From: Undaria pinnatifida
Lineage: Eukaryota; Sar; Phaeophyceae; Laminariales; Alariaceae
Direction of reading: 5' to 3'
Length of the DNA stretch: 64,000 nt
NCBI GenBank assembly: GCA_012845835.1
Contig: JABAKD010000010.1
Location: forward strand, 2,351,501 to 2,415,500
The notes under the pieces are model-generated. The model saw only the letters and a list, made by a program, of their open reading frames with translations. It was not told the DNA's origin and made no database searches. Positions 47,531 to 57,831 of the stretch are shown here, one piece after another (positions within the stretch are counted from its first letter, which is position 1; each line of letters starts with the position of its first letter). The position numbers and the translations under genes were made by a program.

Positions 47531-50116
47531 CATGGTACCCAATCAGAGATAAGAGCGGAGCGACGATAAGAGCGATAAAGACTAAATATGGTCTGTTCCG
47601 AGGGGTTCTTCAATCGGGTACCCCACCAGTGTCAAGATATCGGTTGACGGTCTGGTAATGACCCGTCAAGGCGTCTTTGGACTTATCATACTAGTTTTAG
47701 TGTGTGGAGTTTCTTGACGGCTGCCCGTCAAGGGGAAAAAGTGCCGTCAACCCACATCTTTGCACCGCTAACTACAGTTCAAAAGCAATATGAGTATCGA
47801 CCGATGACATATACGATGTATCGGGAGAATTCACAGCTAATTGTTCAAGTTCTGCGTTTTTTCTTGATAAAAAAATCACACCCACACAAACAGAGAGGGT
47901 AACCGCGAACCCACCGCAACAGCATTGAAACTACGAAAACAAAAAAGCTTCTCGTAATTTGTAATTGTCGCTTCCCGAACCGACCCAGTGAGGGAAAACA
48001 CAACCATAGGAGGGCTAGTCCGTCATCGACACTGGTCCATTTTCTCTGTACGTAGTGGTGCTGTCGCCAACAGGTATTAGCTTAGCCTTAATGCCAAACA
48101 CGATCAACACTAAAACCTGTCCAGGGACGAGTAATACCTACCAGGTACGTATTACAGTAGTACTCGTATGGTGTTCGGTGAAAAACGAAAAACCGGAAAA
48201 TTCTTAGGGTCGGGTGCTGGCTGGCGCTGACCGCTGACGCGCAGCCGGTATGCTGGATTTCCGTCGGTATCCTGTTTCGGAGACGGGACGAAGCGGCAAG
48301 GAATCGCTCCCCCTGGGGTGGCAAATATATCAGGAGACGGGCACTTTCAGCCCGTGACCGACGGCAACGACCGACGGCAATTTTCCAACAATTTAGCTTG
48401 ACTGACGCCAAACTACTAGTTTTCAGTGTGAAACGCTTGGTTTTACACCTTTGGCCGTTGTACGTGTGTCCTCGACTGACCGTCTCCTTTCAGTAGCTAT
48501 ATAGCGGCGAGGGGGCCTCACCGAAGGCAAGAAAAAAAGCGAACATCAAACATCTCACCTCTCGTCACAACCCTTGTCCTACAAAGGTCTGGGGTCAGCA
48601 GCGGTAATGGCATGGTTGGGCACACAATAACTTGCCGCATAACACGCAAGGTAACACACATCCCCTGCGACGAATTCCGAGACTGATATCGTCCATAATG
48701 AGGGATATTTTGTCCAAAACGAGGGAGGCCCACAAACAACGAAAATGGCGGCATGTCATCGAGACGTTTCCATACGCACATCGCTCGGCGTTTACGCTCT
48801 CTCGCGTTGTCGCGTTGTCCAGAAAACCAGCTTAGAATTTCGCCCGAGGGGGTGTGCTATGTGTTGTGTGTTGTCATGCGTGTTTTATACGATATCCACC
48901 GCTAGATGAGGCGATGGGGATGGTGCACAGATTGGCAGCGAGCGCCTTGCCGTAAAGAAACGCGAGACATTTTAACCGCGATACGAATGCATGCCAACAT
49001 GGTAAAACTGTCCATTACTAAACCAGCGTGGTGGCACAGGCCAATCATGATTCCTTTTTGAGTCTCGGAGTGAGCATGCACATGGTGTACCACGCAAAAC
49101 GCCAAAACCAACGTGTCCGATATTCTTACTTTTCTGTCGAAACCCAATATAATATACGTGCCGCGGCATTTTTACACCTGTACATGATCTAAACCATCGC
49201 TGATGAACATCTAGACAACTGTTTCTGTTTTGCAGCAAGACCCGTATAGCTATGATGCATACACCAAGTATTGACGTGTCCGCGTATACTGCATGTCTTC
49301 AACTATTTAATCAGCCGTCGATGTCGTGTACCGCGGTGTCGCACCCACTAAGCCATACCTGGTAGGTCCAAAGGACAACGGCAGTCGCACATGCCATTCC
49401 TAGTTGATGCGCACAGCCAATGGACAGCTGAAATGACATGGTAACACAAAAGTTCAGTGCCCCTTGCTATACAGTATGCACAGCAGTGCCGGCAACAACA
49501 GTCTCGAGGCAGCGTCGTTCCAGCGCCGACCCCTCTTAAAAAAAGTGCCCGGTATGCTGAGGATTGACCGTACGCGTACGGAATATACTCCACTAAAGAG
49601 TACCCTCGAACACATCAGTACCGTATTTCAGACGCCGGGCAGAGAAGAGAACGACACAGGCCAGTGTTACCGATCTGCATCACTTCTACTACTGCTGCTG
49701 CAGTTTCCACCGGGCTGATCTAGGACCTGAATTTTCAATGTTCTGCGTATGATTCCACAGCAGCAGTGTTTTCTACAGCGTGGTCATGCTATCATGCGTG
49801 TGCCCGGGTACATACACACATTTAACTTTCTGCTCTGGTACGATCCGTGTGATCTGTGCACAAGCTCCCCCGTGATATTCTCTTATATAACGAGAGTCGG
49901 GTATGTGTTATTTTTGCACTCAAGTACGTCCCAAGCTATTGATCTGTATTACCTACGTCAAGCGGATCATAATCTGCTCAATGTGTGTAGATATGCGTTT
50001 TGCAAGTAACACAGCATCGTATCTACTCTGTACCATAGCCCGTAGTGCTGTTTCATGACGTGCCGCGGTACAATTTACGTTGCAGGGCTGATTGTTGTGG
50101 TTCCCCACTACGCTTT

Positions 50117-50258
50117 GGTTGGGATGGGATGGGTTGGGTTGGGTTGGGTTGGGTTGGGTTGGGTTGGGTTGGGTTGGGTTGGGTTGGGTTGGGTTGGGTT
50201 GGGTTGGGTTGGGTTGGGTTGGGTTGGGTTGGGTTGGGTTGGGTTGGGTTGGGTTGGG
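50117..50258. repeat. (GGGTT)n array, about 27 units
   Basis: A nearly perfect GGGTT/TTGGG pentamer run, with two GGGAT variants at the left end and GGGTCGCG at the right. It is G-rich on one strand only and could form quadruplexes. It lies next to the inverted element copy at 50365. Confidence 0.97.
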
Positions 50259-50364
50259 TCGCGTTGCATTCGATTCTGTTTGGTCAGGCAGGATCGTCGC
50301 TGACGGATAAAACAGCCGAATCGAAGGAAATTTCATAATGACTGAAAATAAACCGCAGCTGTAA

Positions 50365-51205
50365 GACTTATGACAATGGAAAGCCGATAGTTTGGCCTAA
50401 AAGTTTGCAATTTTTTTGGGGGGGTTATTTGCTGAAAGATTCCGGGTAACGTCGCTGTGGGGAAAATATGACTAAAATCTTTTTTTTTTCTGTTCTTTTC
50501 TGGGTCATGCGGTCCAACACGTCAATTTGTCTATTTTTAATCAAGCCTTGATCAACATTGCCCACCGAGCACGATAGACCTTGGATCCCGAGATAAAGAC
50601 AGCCCATGGTCATTCCTCTTTTATAAAAATATTTCAAGGACGTCAGCTCTTTGTTCTGGACAAGGCCACGCGAGTATAGGTGACAGCGCTGAAGAGTTCA
50701 TCTCGATCCATGTCCTAGGGCGTGAGAGGTTGCTTGTGTTGCCCTGTGGTCTTCCGTCGAATCCTCTCAAAATTCTGTGTTTCGCCCGGTGGGAGACGAT
50801 AGAGTTCTTGTCTCAGTTTTCTACATACCAGCCGCCAAATGTGTTTTTAACAGAAGCCTGATCGGCGCCCGCCACAAATCACCGGCCGTAGAGTGAGCGC
50901 TCTACACCAAGGGGGAATCGGAGCCCCTAACGAGCTCGCCACGTTCAGAGTTCACGACGCTGTCGTTGATTTCGTAGAACGAAGTGTGTGGAGAACACGA
51001 AAATGCGCCGCGTCTAATCCAAGATCTGCTTGAGAATTTCTCAGGCCGATGTTGGCCAAGATCGCCGCGATAAATCGTTTTTTCCCGGAATTCTGGAAAT
51101 ATTCAACAAAAAATTCTACCAAATTGGATCCATAGGCGACCGTTCAGGCAATGTTTGGCTGGGATCTTCGAGATTTTCAAACTTTTGGCCTTCCATTGTC
51201 ACCGG
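50365..51205 (-). mobile_element. Dispersed element with imperfect inverted ends, copy 2
   Basis: Inverted copy of 35030-35860. It matches through GTTTTTAACAGAAGCCTGAT, ACAAATCACCGGCCGTAGAG and GTTGGCCAAGATCGCCGCGA. The end motifs ATGACAATGGAAAGCCGATA and (inverted) GTGACAATGGAAGGCCAAAA are more alike here than in copy 1, supporting terminal inverted repeats. No intact reading frame is shared by the two copies. Confidence 0.75.
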
Positions 51206-51999
51206 TCTAAGATCAACAATTTCGTCGAAACACACATTTGCAAGCTGCTTGTGATACTTCGATCGAAGGCGCGTACTAGAGAGGTGTGTGTGAACCGTAG
51301 GAGTTTTTCATGCGCGGTTCTGAACCCAATCGAACCGAACGAAATCATAATGAACATCACGGATCCGAACCGAACCGAACCCACGCGTAAGAAAAAACAA
51401 TGTGTGTGTCAGATGCGTGAAATACGCGGTTCTTCCACAGGTTCGATTCCATGAAACCGTCCGGATGACACGACAGGTCTGAACCAATAGAACCGCATTT
51501 TCAAAACTGGAAATAAGCCACGATGCTGCCGTGCTCCGACCGAATGATACGCTTCATTAAATCGTGCAAAGGATTAGCATTCGTCATGAACGTCCCCACC
51601 ACTCGTACAAAGGATCATGGTTCGTCATGCTGTACACGCTCCGAAAAAAAACAAACTATGAAAAAGCAAGCATATTGTGCAGGACCGAGTTCTCAGTGCT
51701 TACGCCTGCGGTTCCAATAAGGTGATTCATGCACGGTCTTGTAACTGCGGGAGAATCCCGTTTATTTTGTTCTCGAAGGACCGAACGTATGATATCCAGT
51801 TTACGGATACCGGTATACCGGAATAGACTCGATCAGTGCGGATTTTAACCACAGCGGTTCCAAACCCAACCCATCCGTTCAAACCCCGGAAAGACGGTTG
51901 GCCCTCAAGAATCGAAAACCGCGGTTCCCTCGCAGAATAAAAACTATAGATCTTGAAAGAACCGAACCGAACCCAACCGTATAAAGCAAACAGTGGTGC

Positions 52000-52030
52000 G
52001 ATCTGACCGATCTGACCGATCTGACCGGTA
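52000..52030. repeat. Three-unit 10-bp tandem repeat
   Basis: GATCTGACC(G) is repeated three times in a region also containing several AACCGAACC words (51335-51380, 51960-51975). Confidence 0.85.
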
Positions 52031-53127
52031 TCGAGTCGTAAGAATAATAACATAGACAAGTCTACAAAGAAAGATAAACGGACAGCGGTGAAAAGCCCGT
52101 TTTTACATGTTGCGTCTAAGTGTTTCTTCCAACACGACGCTTCTACGCTCGAGTACGAAGCCTGTTTCTTTCTGCGACCGACTGGATTCCAAGGAAAGCT
52201 ACACACGAGAACGAGTACATAAAATATTGTGAGAAAACACCATCATCGTCATCATAATAGGATGACGGATTCTTAAGGCCGACTATCATGGGAGGCGACA
52301 AGGAAAAAATAACAGGATTTGTCTACATCGTGCAGACACCCTTGGGTAGTGCCGTCGGTAAGCATGAGCCATTTAGATAACTGCCCAAACGAAGAAAACT
52401 GATGTCCTTCCAGCGACCGCGTGGGTTTCAACACCATAAAGGGGAGAAGCTGTCAATATGGTGTGCGGCTGCTGGTAGCACTGAGTTTGGAACCGAAACG
52501 TTGCTTTTGTGTCCTCGGAGTCTTCGCTGGCTGGTTGAGCGCCCGGAGTCTGTCGGCTGGTATGCATGGCGCCTGTCGCCTGTACCGGTCCCGCTGGCGG
52601 AGCAGCTGTCGTTAGTCACCAGGTATTGCTGATCAGCTTAGGCTGAGAACGACAACACATCCATGGCAATACAACAACCCAACGCAGTTGCTCGATGCAG
52701 CTAGGAGCTTGACCACTGCAGCACATCTGTCACGTTTCTCATCGCCATTTTTCTATTAATAGTAGTCGGCCTGAGAGTCTAGACTACTGCGGCATAGGAG
52801 GCATCGGCACGGACACTGGTTGTGCTGTGATAGGTGGATGGGTGTAAATATCAGCTTGATGTAACAACACACACTCTGCGGCAGTATACCACAGAGCTCT
52901 ACGGTTCGCGTTCCGCTGGAAAGCCCCCAGCACCAAAGCAAGGTGTTGCAAAAGTACATATATACAACAGACAACGATTCTTGTTCTGTACGATACGAGG
53001 ACAGAGGACAGTCAGTGAATCCGTACGACTCGAATGATACCGATATGATACAGATCTTGAACGGAAGTAAAAGTGCTCCCCCATACGCGCCCGTTCCTCA
53101 GCATTTTCTTTGGTTGTTCGCTCGCAC

Positions 53128-53715
53128 CTTATGTCCGCCGAGTTGCTCTTCAACTTGGCGGGGTGAAGCGTGTGCACCAGGTCGAAACCGTGGCGCTGGA
53201 GCTCCACTTGGCGTGAGGCCACGGATCGGTTGGAGAAGTCGCCAAAGGCCCTTCGGATGCTCACCACGCCGAGCTCCTCAGCTCGGTCGAGCAGCTGCCG
53301 ACAGCCTCCCCGCTTTAGCCATCCGAGCACATTCTGCCCCCCATATAGTAGACACAATGACGACACGACGGTAGCAAAAACAAACTTAAAACGCAGCGAC
53401 TAAGTCTTCTTGAGACGGTTCACATGGTGAACCAGCCGTAATTAATAGCCAGGGAATGCATGGTACGTTCACAGAGTCGTCCTCGTATGATAACACGTGC
53501 ACGGTTGGGTCAAGTGTTCCGGTCAAACTCGCGAATAGGCGAAAGCCTGTACCTCCTCATACGATGACAGACTGCTCTCGTAACCTGAAGAGCGCTAAGA
53601 ATATCAAGCAAAAAAAAAAGGGTGCTTCATATTTGCTGACCTCGACATCCACGAACACAGCGACTCGTCCCCCTTTCTCGATCATTTCCGGATAGCTCTT
53701 CTCGCTGGTAGTCAT
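53128..53715 (-). CDS. NYN-domain putative ribonuclease, first two exons
   Basis: Exon 1 is 53715-53641 and starts MTTSEKSYPEMIEKGG. It ends in GRVAVFVDVE, the first strand of a NYN domain with its catalytic Asp (residue 23). Exon 2 is 53333-53128. It begins Asn (completing FVDVEN), then gives LLDRAEELGVVSIRRAFGDF, HGFDLVHTLHP and SADIR with the second acidic site (Asp 92). The exon 1 donor is GAG|GTCAGC, the exon 2 acceptor GGCAG and the exon 2 donor AAG|GTGCGA. The remaining motif, GDSDF, is on the exon starting at 33688, 19.4 kb away. Joined directly the protein is 682 residues and keeps frame. Known NYN proteins act in RNA turnover or processing, and all expected acidic positions are present here. 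An upstream in-frame Met (near 53743) is a possible alternative start. Confidence 0.85.
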
Positions 53716-54600
53716 GTTTCGAAACTCACACGCTGCTTCGTCCACAATAATTATATTTCAACAGCTCAAAACAGCAGCGCTTTTGCACAACCCTACCCCC
53801 GCCGTGTGGGCTTCAAGGTTTTCAATGTTGAACAGAGCATTTATTTTGAGGGGACAGGGGTATACCGGGGTATTGGTTGTTGGTAGATGGCCCGAATCCC
53901 AAATTCTCGGTCCCCTAAATAAAAACACGCCTCTTCGTAATAGGGTTGAGCGGGAAATGGTGCCTTTTCTCCGCCTTTTATTTTGACCCGAGCTCCCTAC
54001 CCAGGAAGGTTCGCACGGCCCCGAGCTTTCCAACCCTCCCGTTCGCCCAACACAGCCGCGAAATAAAAAAGTCTCCGACTACCATCCCTGGCCGTCCGCA
54101 GCGAAAATACGTGTTCGCTACCTACCCCGCTCTCCGACGAGGCCTTTGATTGCGCAGGACCCAGGGGCCGTGTTGCTGCTGCCCTTGCGCCGTCTGTCGG
54201 GAGGGTGTGCTTTGCTTTTTGAAGCAGAGAGCCGCCACAACGCATTCCATATTCCAAAAGTGGTAAGTCTCGTAGCGAGAAAGACGAAACGGGCGGCTGA
54301 CTCCCTTTCGTGGTTCCGCCGCTGCCGTGGTCACTGGGAGATCGCGGCCGTTTGTTCTCTATTACCAACAGCTCGCCCTCTTCCCGTTGCGGGCATCCCT
54401 TCTGCAGGGTGTGGCTCTCAGGTGTGTTTTACGCTGAAAACTTGACCTTTGGCGCCCAGCAACAACGCACCGGCAAGTACGACGTGCTTCCTGCTCACTA
54501 CGTGCAGCATATACTAAACCGGAGCTGTTGCGGTGTTGGAGACGAGACATCTAGGAGCAGCGAGTGGAGACGAAAGCAGCATCGAGCAACAACGGTGGCC
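53716..54600. promoter_or_regulatory. Intergenic region between two divergent genes
   Basis: An 885-bp interval separates the NYN start (minus strand) and the ATG at 54601 (plus strand). It should hold both 5' UTRs and promoters. No sharp TATA or repeated binding motif could be assigned. Open frames here on either strand look non-coding. Confidence 0.4.
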
Positions 54601-54789
54601 ATGAGTGTAGACGATTCATTGGCGTCCTTGCCGCCGACCGCGCCGGGCGGAGGAGAATTCGGAGCACCTGTGACGAACCGCACCGACACCGTCGACGAGT
54701 CAAACATCGGGGGACCTTCGAGGCTGAAGCTGAAAGTACGACCGTCTCCTCCCCAGTACCCTTACGCGGATACTTTTTTCGCGTTGGAG
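54601..54789 (+). CDS. Probable first exon of a gene continuing downstream
   Basis: ATG at 54601 opens 63 codons starting MSVDDSLASLPPTAPGGG and ending YADTFFALE, followed by a strong GTGAGC donor in phase 0. The second half (SRLKLKVRPSPPQYPYAD) has a beta-strand-like pattern, while the first half is acidic and disordered. The next exon was not found in the following 9 kb, which is mostly mobile DNA, so the gene may have a very long intron or continue outside the window. No family is recognised. Confidence 0.5.
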
Positions 54790-57231
54790 GTGAGCGAGAG
54801 GCAGAGAGTGGGGTAGGCAGTAAGCAGCAGAGCAAGTCGGACCATAGGTTTCTGGCTCAAGCCACACGACTCGCTGAATTGCGATGCACTGGCTACAGGG
54901 GTCGTGCATGCACTCTAGGAGAATGGACGTGGTTAGTGCAGTCGGTGCTGTCAAAAGTGGTGCTGCCATGAGTGCACGCACCGTCACCACCACCACCGCA
55001 ACACGGCCGTGATCGCTCGTACGTTCAAAATTCCTCCATGTTGCACAAAAATCCGGGCATCTTTTTTGTCTTTGTTTCGATATTAAAGGTTGCGGTGGTG
55101 TGTGTGATTGAAATGTTTTGTGGCATATTTCTGCGGATAAAAAGAGGAGTTGCATTGAGCATCTACCCTGCTGTGCTCGGCGCACAGCTATCCCGACCTT
55201 AGGCCGGATAGAATATGCCAGGGAAGAAGTCCCGGAGATTGCACTGCTTGCTCCGAACGCTCGGATCGGGCCCATGACGTACGGGGGTGCGCATGGGCGC
55301 GGCGGCATTATGAGATATGAGGATTTTGTTTTTTTTGGCTTTTTTGCATTTTCTGGTGGACAAATTTCTTGTTCCGATCGCTGCGTGATGCGTGATGCAC
55401 GAGATGCCAGCTCCTCGCGTATTCCAACATGAACCACAAAACAAATGAACACGAGAAAATTTCGTTTCATGTTCCACTCGGTCGACCTTCTCAGTAGTCT
55501 CACTATCCCGAAGTCAAATAATTGTTACTTGCTATTAGTGTGCCTCACGCTAATGTAATTTTGATACCAACAGCACTATGTCTGTGTTCTTCACAAATAA
55601 AAAATTGATATTTTAACCCGAACGCGTGTGAAGTATCTTTTTCTTTTTTTTTTGGATCCTCCTGCTGGACATCCGGGTAAAAAAAGCTCAAGCTCCATTC
55701 GTATATACTTTCGTATGTGTACCAGTCTTGTCCATCTGCAGAATGCAGAGTTGGTGTTAACCTCGCCCCTTCGGTTTAGTCGTCACCTTTGACTTGCCGG
55801 CCTTCTTCGGCCGACCCTATGAGGGTTGGCCAAGAAGATGAGTACGATAGCCACCCAGGAATCGACAGCTCTTTTTGCTCTGTCTTTGACCCGGGTAGGT
55901 CGGGATTTGCCTGCGCCTATACATTTTTTATTCCTTCGACGGTGGGTCTGCGGGTCTCCCCCTGCCGTTAGAAAAAGGCGCACCCGCTAAACGAACCCGT
56001 TTGTCTAGCTAGGGCCTCACTCAGGCTGTGTCTCACCGCTTCAGCGCAGCTTCTCCGAGACTTTAGGGTCGTGTTGTCACCATCATCGTGGTTAATAAGC
56101 ACCAGACACCAGGCCGGGTGCACTTAGAACCAAAAGGTTGTTTTCGCCCCCAGTCTTGAGCTGTCAAACAAACCTGTCGAACAGCAACCGATACGACTGT
56201 TTGGTCCGAATGTAAGCACCATGTGTGATTTCGTTGTATACAACGGTCCTTATATTTTCGTCCAGATTAGTACCACAGCAGCTACCACGTAACGAATCGA
56301 GTATGATTTAGGTGGCAACTCCCCGGCATGGCCGACGGCTGTTGTCAGCCGTGCGTCCGCACGTGTGCCTGGTATAAAAGCTCGATGAACTCAGCCGTGT
56401 CACTTAAAATGTTTCAAAAAATGTGAACATGTTCAAGGTATGGCAACGGTACACGAGACTCTGTACGAGTCTTGTAAGCGTTCTGCTGCCGCAGTTTCTC
56501 TCGTACCCCGTATTCTTACGACTAATTTGTAGTACGGTAGATACTGGCTGGTACGATCGATATGCGCGGCAATCAGTGCCATTGATGACCTCTGTTTTTC
56601 AATTATTTTTCCTCTTGTTTTCTTTCTTATTATTATTATGTTTTCTGTTCTCCTTTAGTTTGTTTTCCTATTTGTTGCAAACAGTCTGGTGTGCTGGCTT
56701 GCATCCTTTTTTCTGCTGGGTGTTCCTTTCGGTTCATGACATGGCGAAATCACCTTGCGGAGTTTACAATGTAACCATTCAATCGGTCGTACTCACAGCT
56801 GATATTTTTCATTTTTTTTCACAGAATGCAATGCAAGCAATGAGCAATGGGTACGATATCTATCTCGTAGTTTGTGACCACAGATATCGTCTCTGTAGTA
56901 CGAGTAGGCATCGGCGAATCGCAGATCGGCTTATCGGCCCGGACACTGGTTGTGCTAGATGTATATGGGTTGAAAGATAAAGATCATGAACAAAGTAAAT
57001 TGGCGATGCACCAGGTACGTATGTACGTATATACGAGGTACGTATATATCACGTACCTTTGGCACGAGCAGCAGTACTGAAGGTACTCGAAACTGGACTT
57101 GCTCGTATTACGCGAGCCACAAAAATAAAAAAATGTGCACTGCTTGTGACTTGCAAGTCATTGTACATTTTAGTTTTTTTTTTGTTTTCCTCACCCCTTT
57201 CGTTATATTCGCGCTTCTTGATTTCTCTTCC
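54790..57231. other. No supported gene
   Basis: Long open frames on the minus strand (54700-55503) overlap the exon at 54601 and have non-protein-like composition. A fragment of the CTCACAGCTG family lies near 56770-56815. Otherwise only AT-rich and mixed sequence is seen. Confidence 0.4.
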
Positions 57232-57239
57232 TGCTTCCT

Positions 57240-57477
57240 CTTTTTGTTGTTGTCACACTTCTACTCTCCAGCTTGTGGACTAAACCCGTGGTCACTGGTG
57301 TCGTCCCTTCCCCCCCCCCCCGGTTCTCGCCTTCAATTTTTATCGCGCATACGTATGGTTCTGCAATCCCACTGCTCGTCGATTTTCCGTCGAGTGTTGG
57401 TAACTCACGCCCTCGCGCTTTCCGCAAGTCAATTTGTGCACAAGAAGAAGCCCTGACGAATCTATACGAGTGGTACT
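57240..57477 (-). mobile_element. tRNA-derived SINE, copy 2 (5'-truncated)
   Basis: Shares the body of the other copies (minus strand: TACTCGTATAGATTCGTC, TGTGCACAAATTGACTTGCG, AAATTGAAGGCGAGAACCGG, AAGCTGGAGAGTAGAAGTGT) but lacks the roughly 80-bp tRNA-like head. Truncation at the 5' end is usual for copies made by target-primed reverse transcription. Confidence 0.75.
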
Positions 57478-57831
57478 CCCGAAGTATGCCTGTTGCCGGC
57501 CGGTATGGCGGACGATATTAAAGCCGGGGGGGAGAAAAAAGAAGGAACAAAATAAACCGCCTACCATACATATGATGGAGAAGTTAAGTGGAAACTACAG
57601 TAATAAATTTATAAAATAGATTTGATGTTAGATCTAGCTCAAAATTCCCCACCCAAAGTAAAAATACCAGCACTTACCATTGTAGTGGACAAAAAATAGG
57701 ACCCCTCCCAATAAAAACTCACCGACGTAAAGTATATACAAGTACCAACAACGCAGCTTGCAAAGATGAGTATTGATGTGAAATTCGTCGAATTCACGGC
57801 TGACGTCCTTGAAATATTTGTTATATTATAA

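Larger units (their letters stand above)
33689..53127 (-). other. Giant transposon-filled intron of the NYN gene (19.4 kb)
   Basis: The NYN fold is split between exons on either side, on the same strand and in compatible phase. The donor is AAG|GTGCGA at 53128/53127. The acceptor CCTCCAG at 33689-33695 has a pyrimidine-rich tract and a CTAAC branch-point-like word about 40 nt upstream. The interval contains nested inverted-repeat elements, a TRIM-like element, minisatellites and the (GGGTT)n array. One helix of the fold is missing at the junction, so a small undetected exon may lie inside. Confidence 0.65.

Noticed and set aside
50117-50258. Telomere at the (GGGTT)n array
   Set aside because: The unit is TTGGG rather than TTAGGG, it is internal, and unique sequence continues on both sides. 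Treated as a microsatellite.
54700-55503. 267-aa minus-strand open frame
   Set aside because: It has no domain and low-complexity stretches, overlaps the better-supported exon at 54601, and lacks splice or family support.
55760-56050. Possible exon in a GC-rich block
   Set aside because: The frame is short (about 60 codons), has no clear splice sites in phase with the 54601 exon, and has no recognisable motif.
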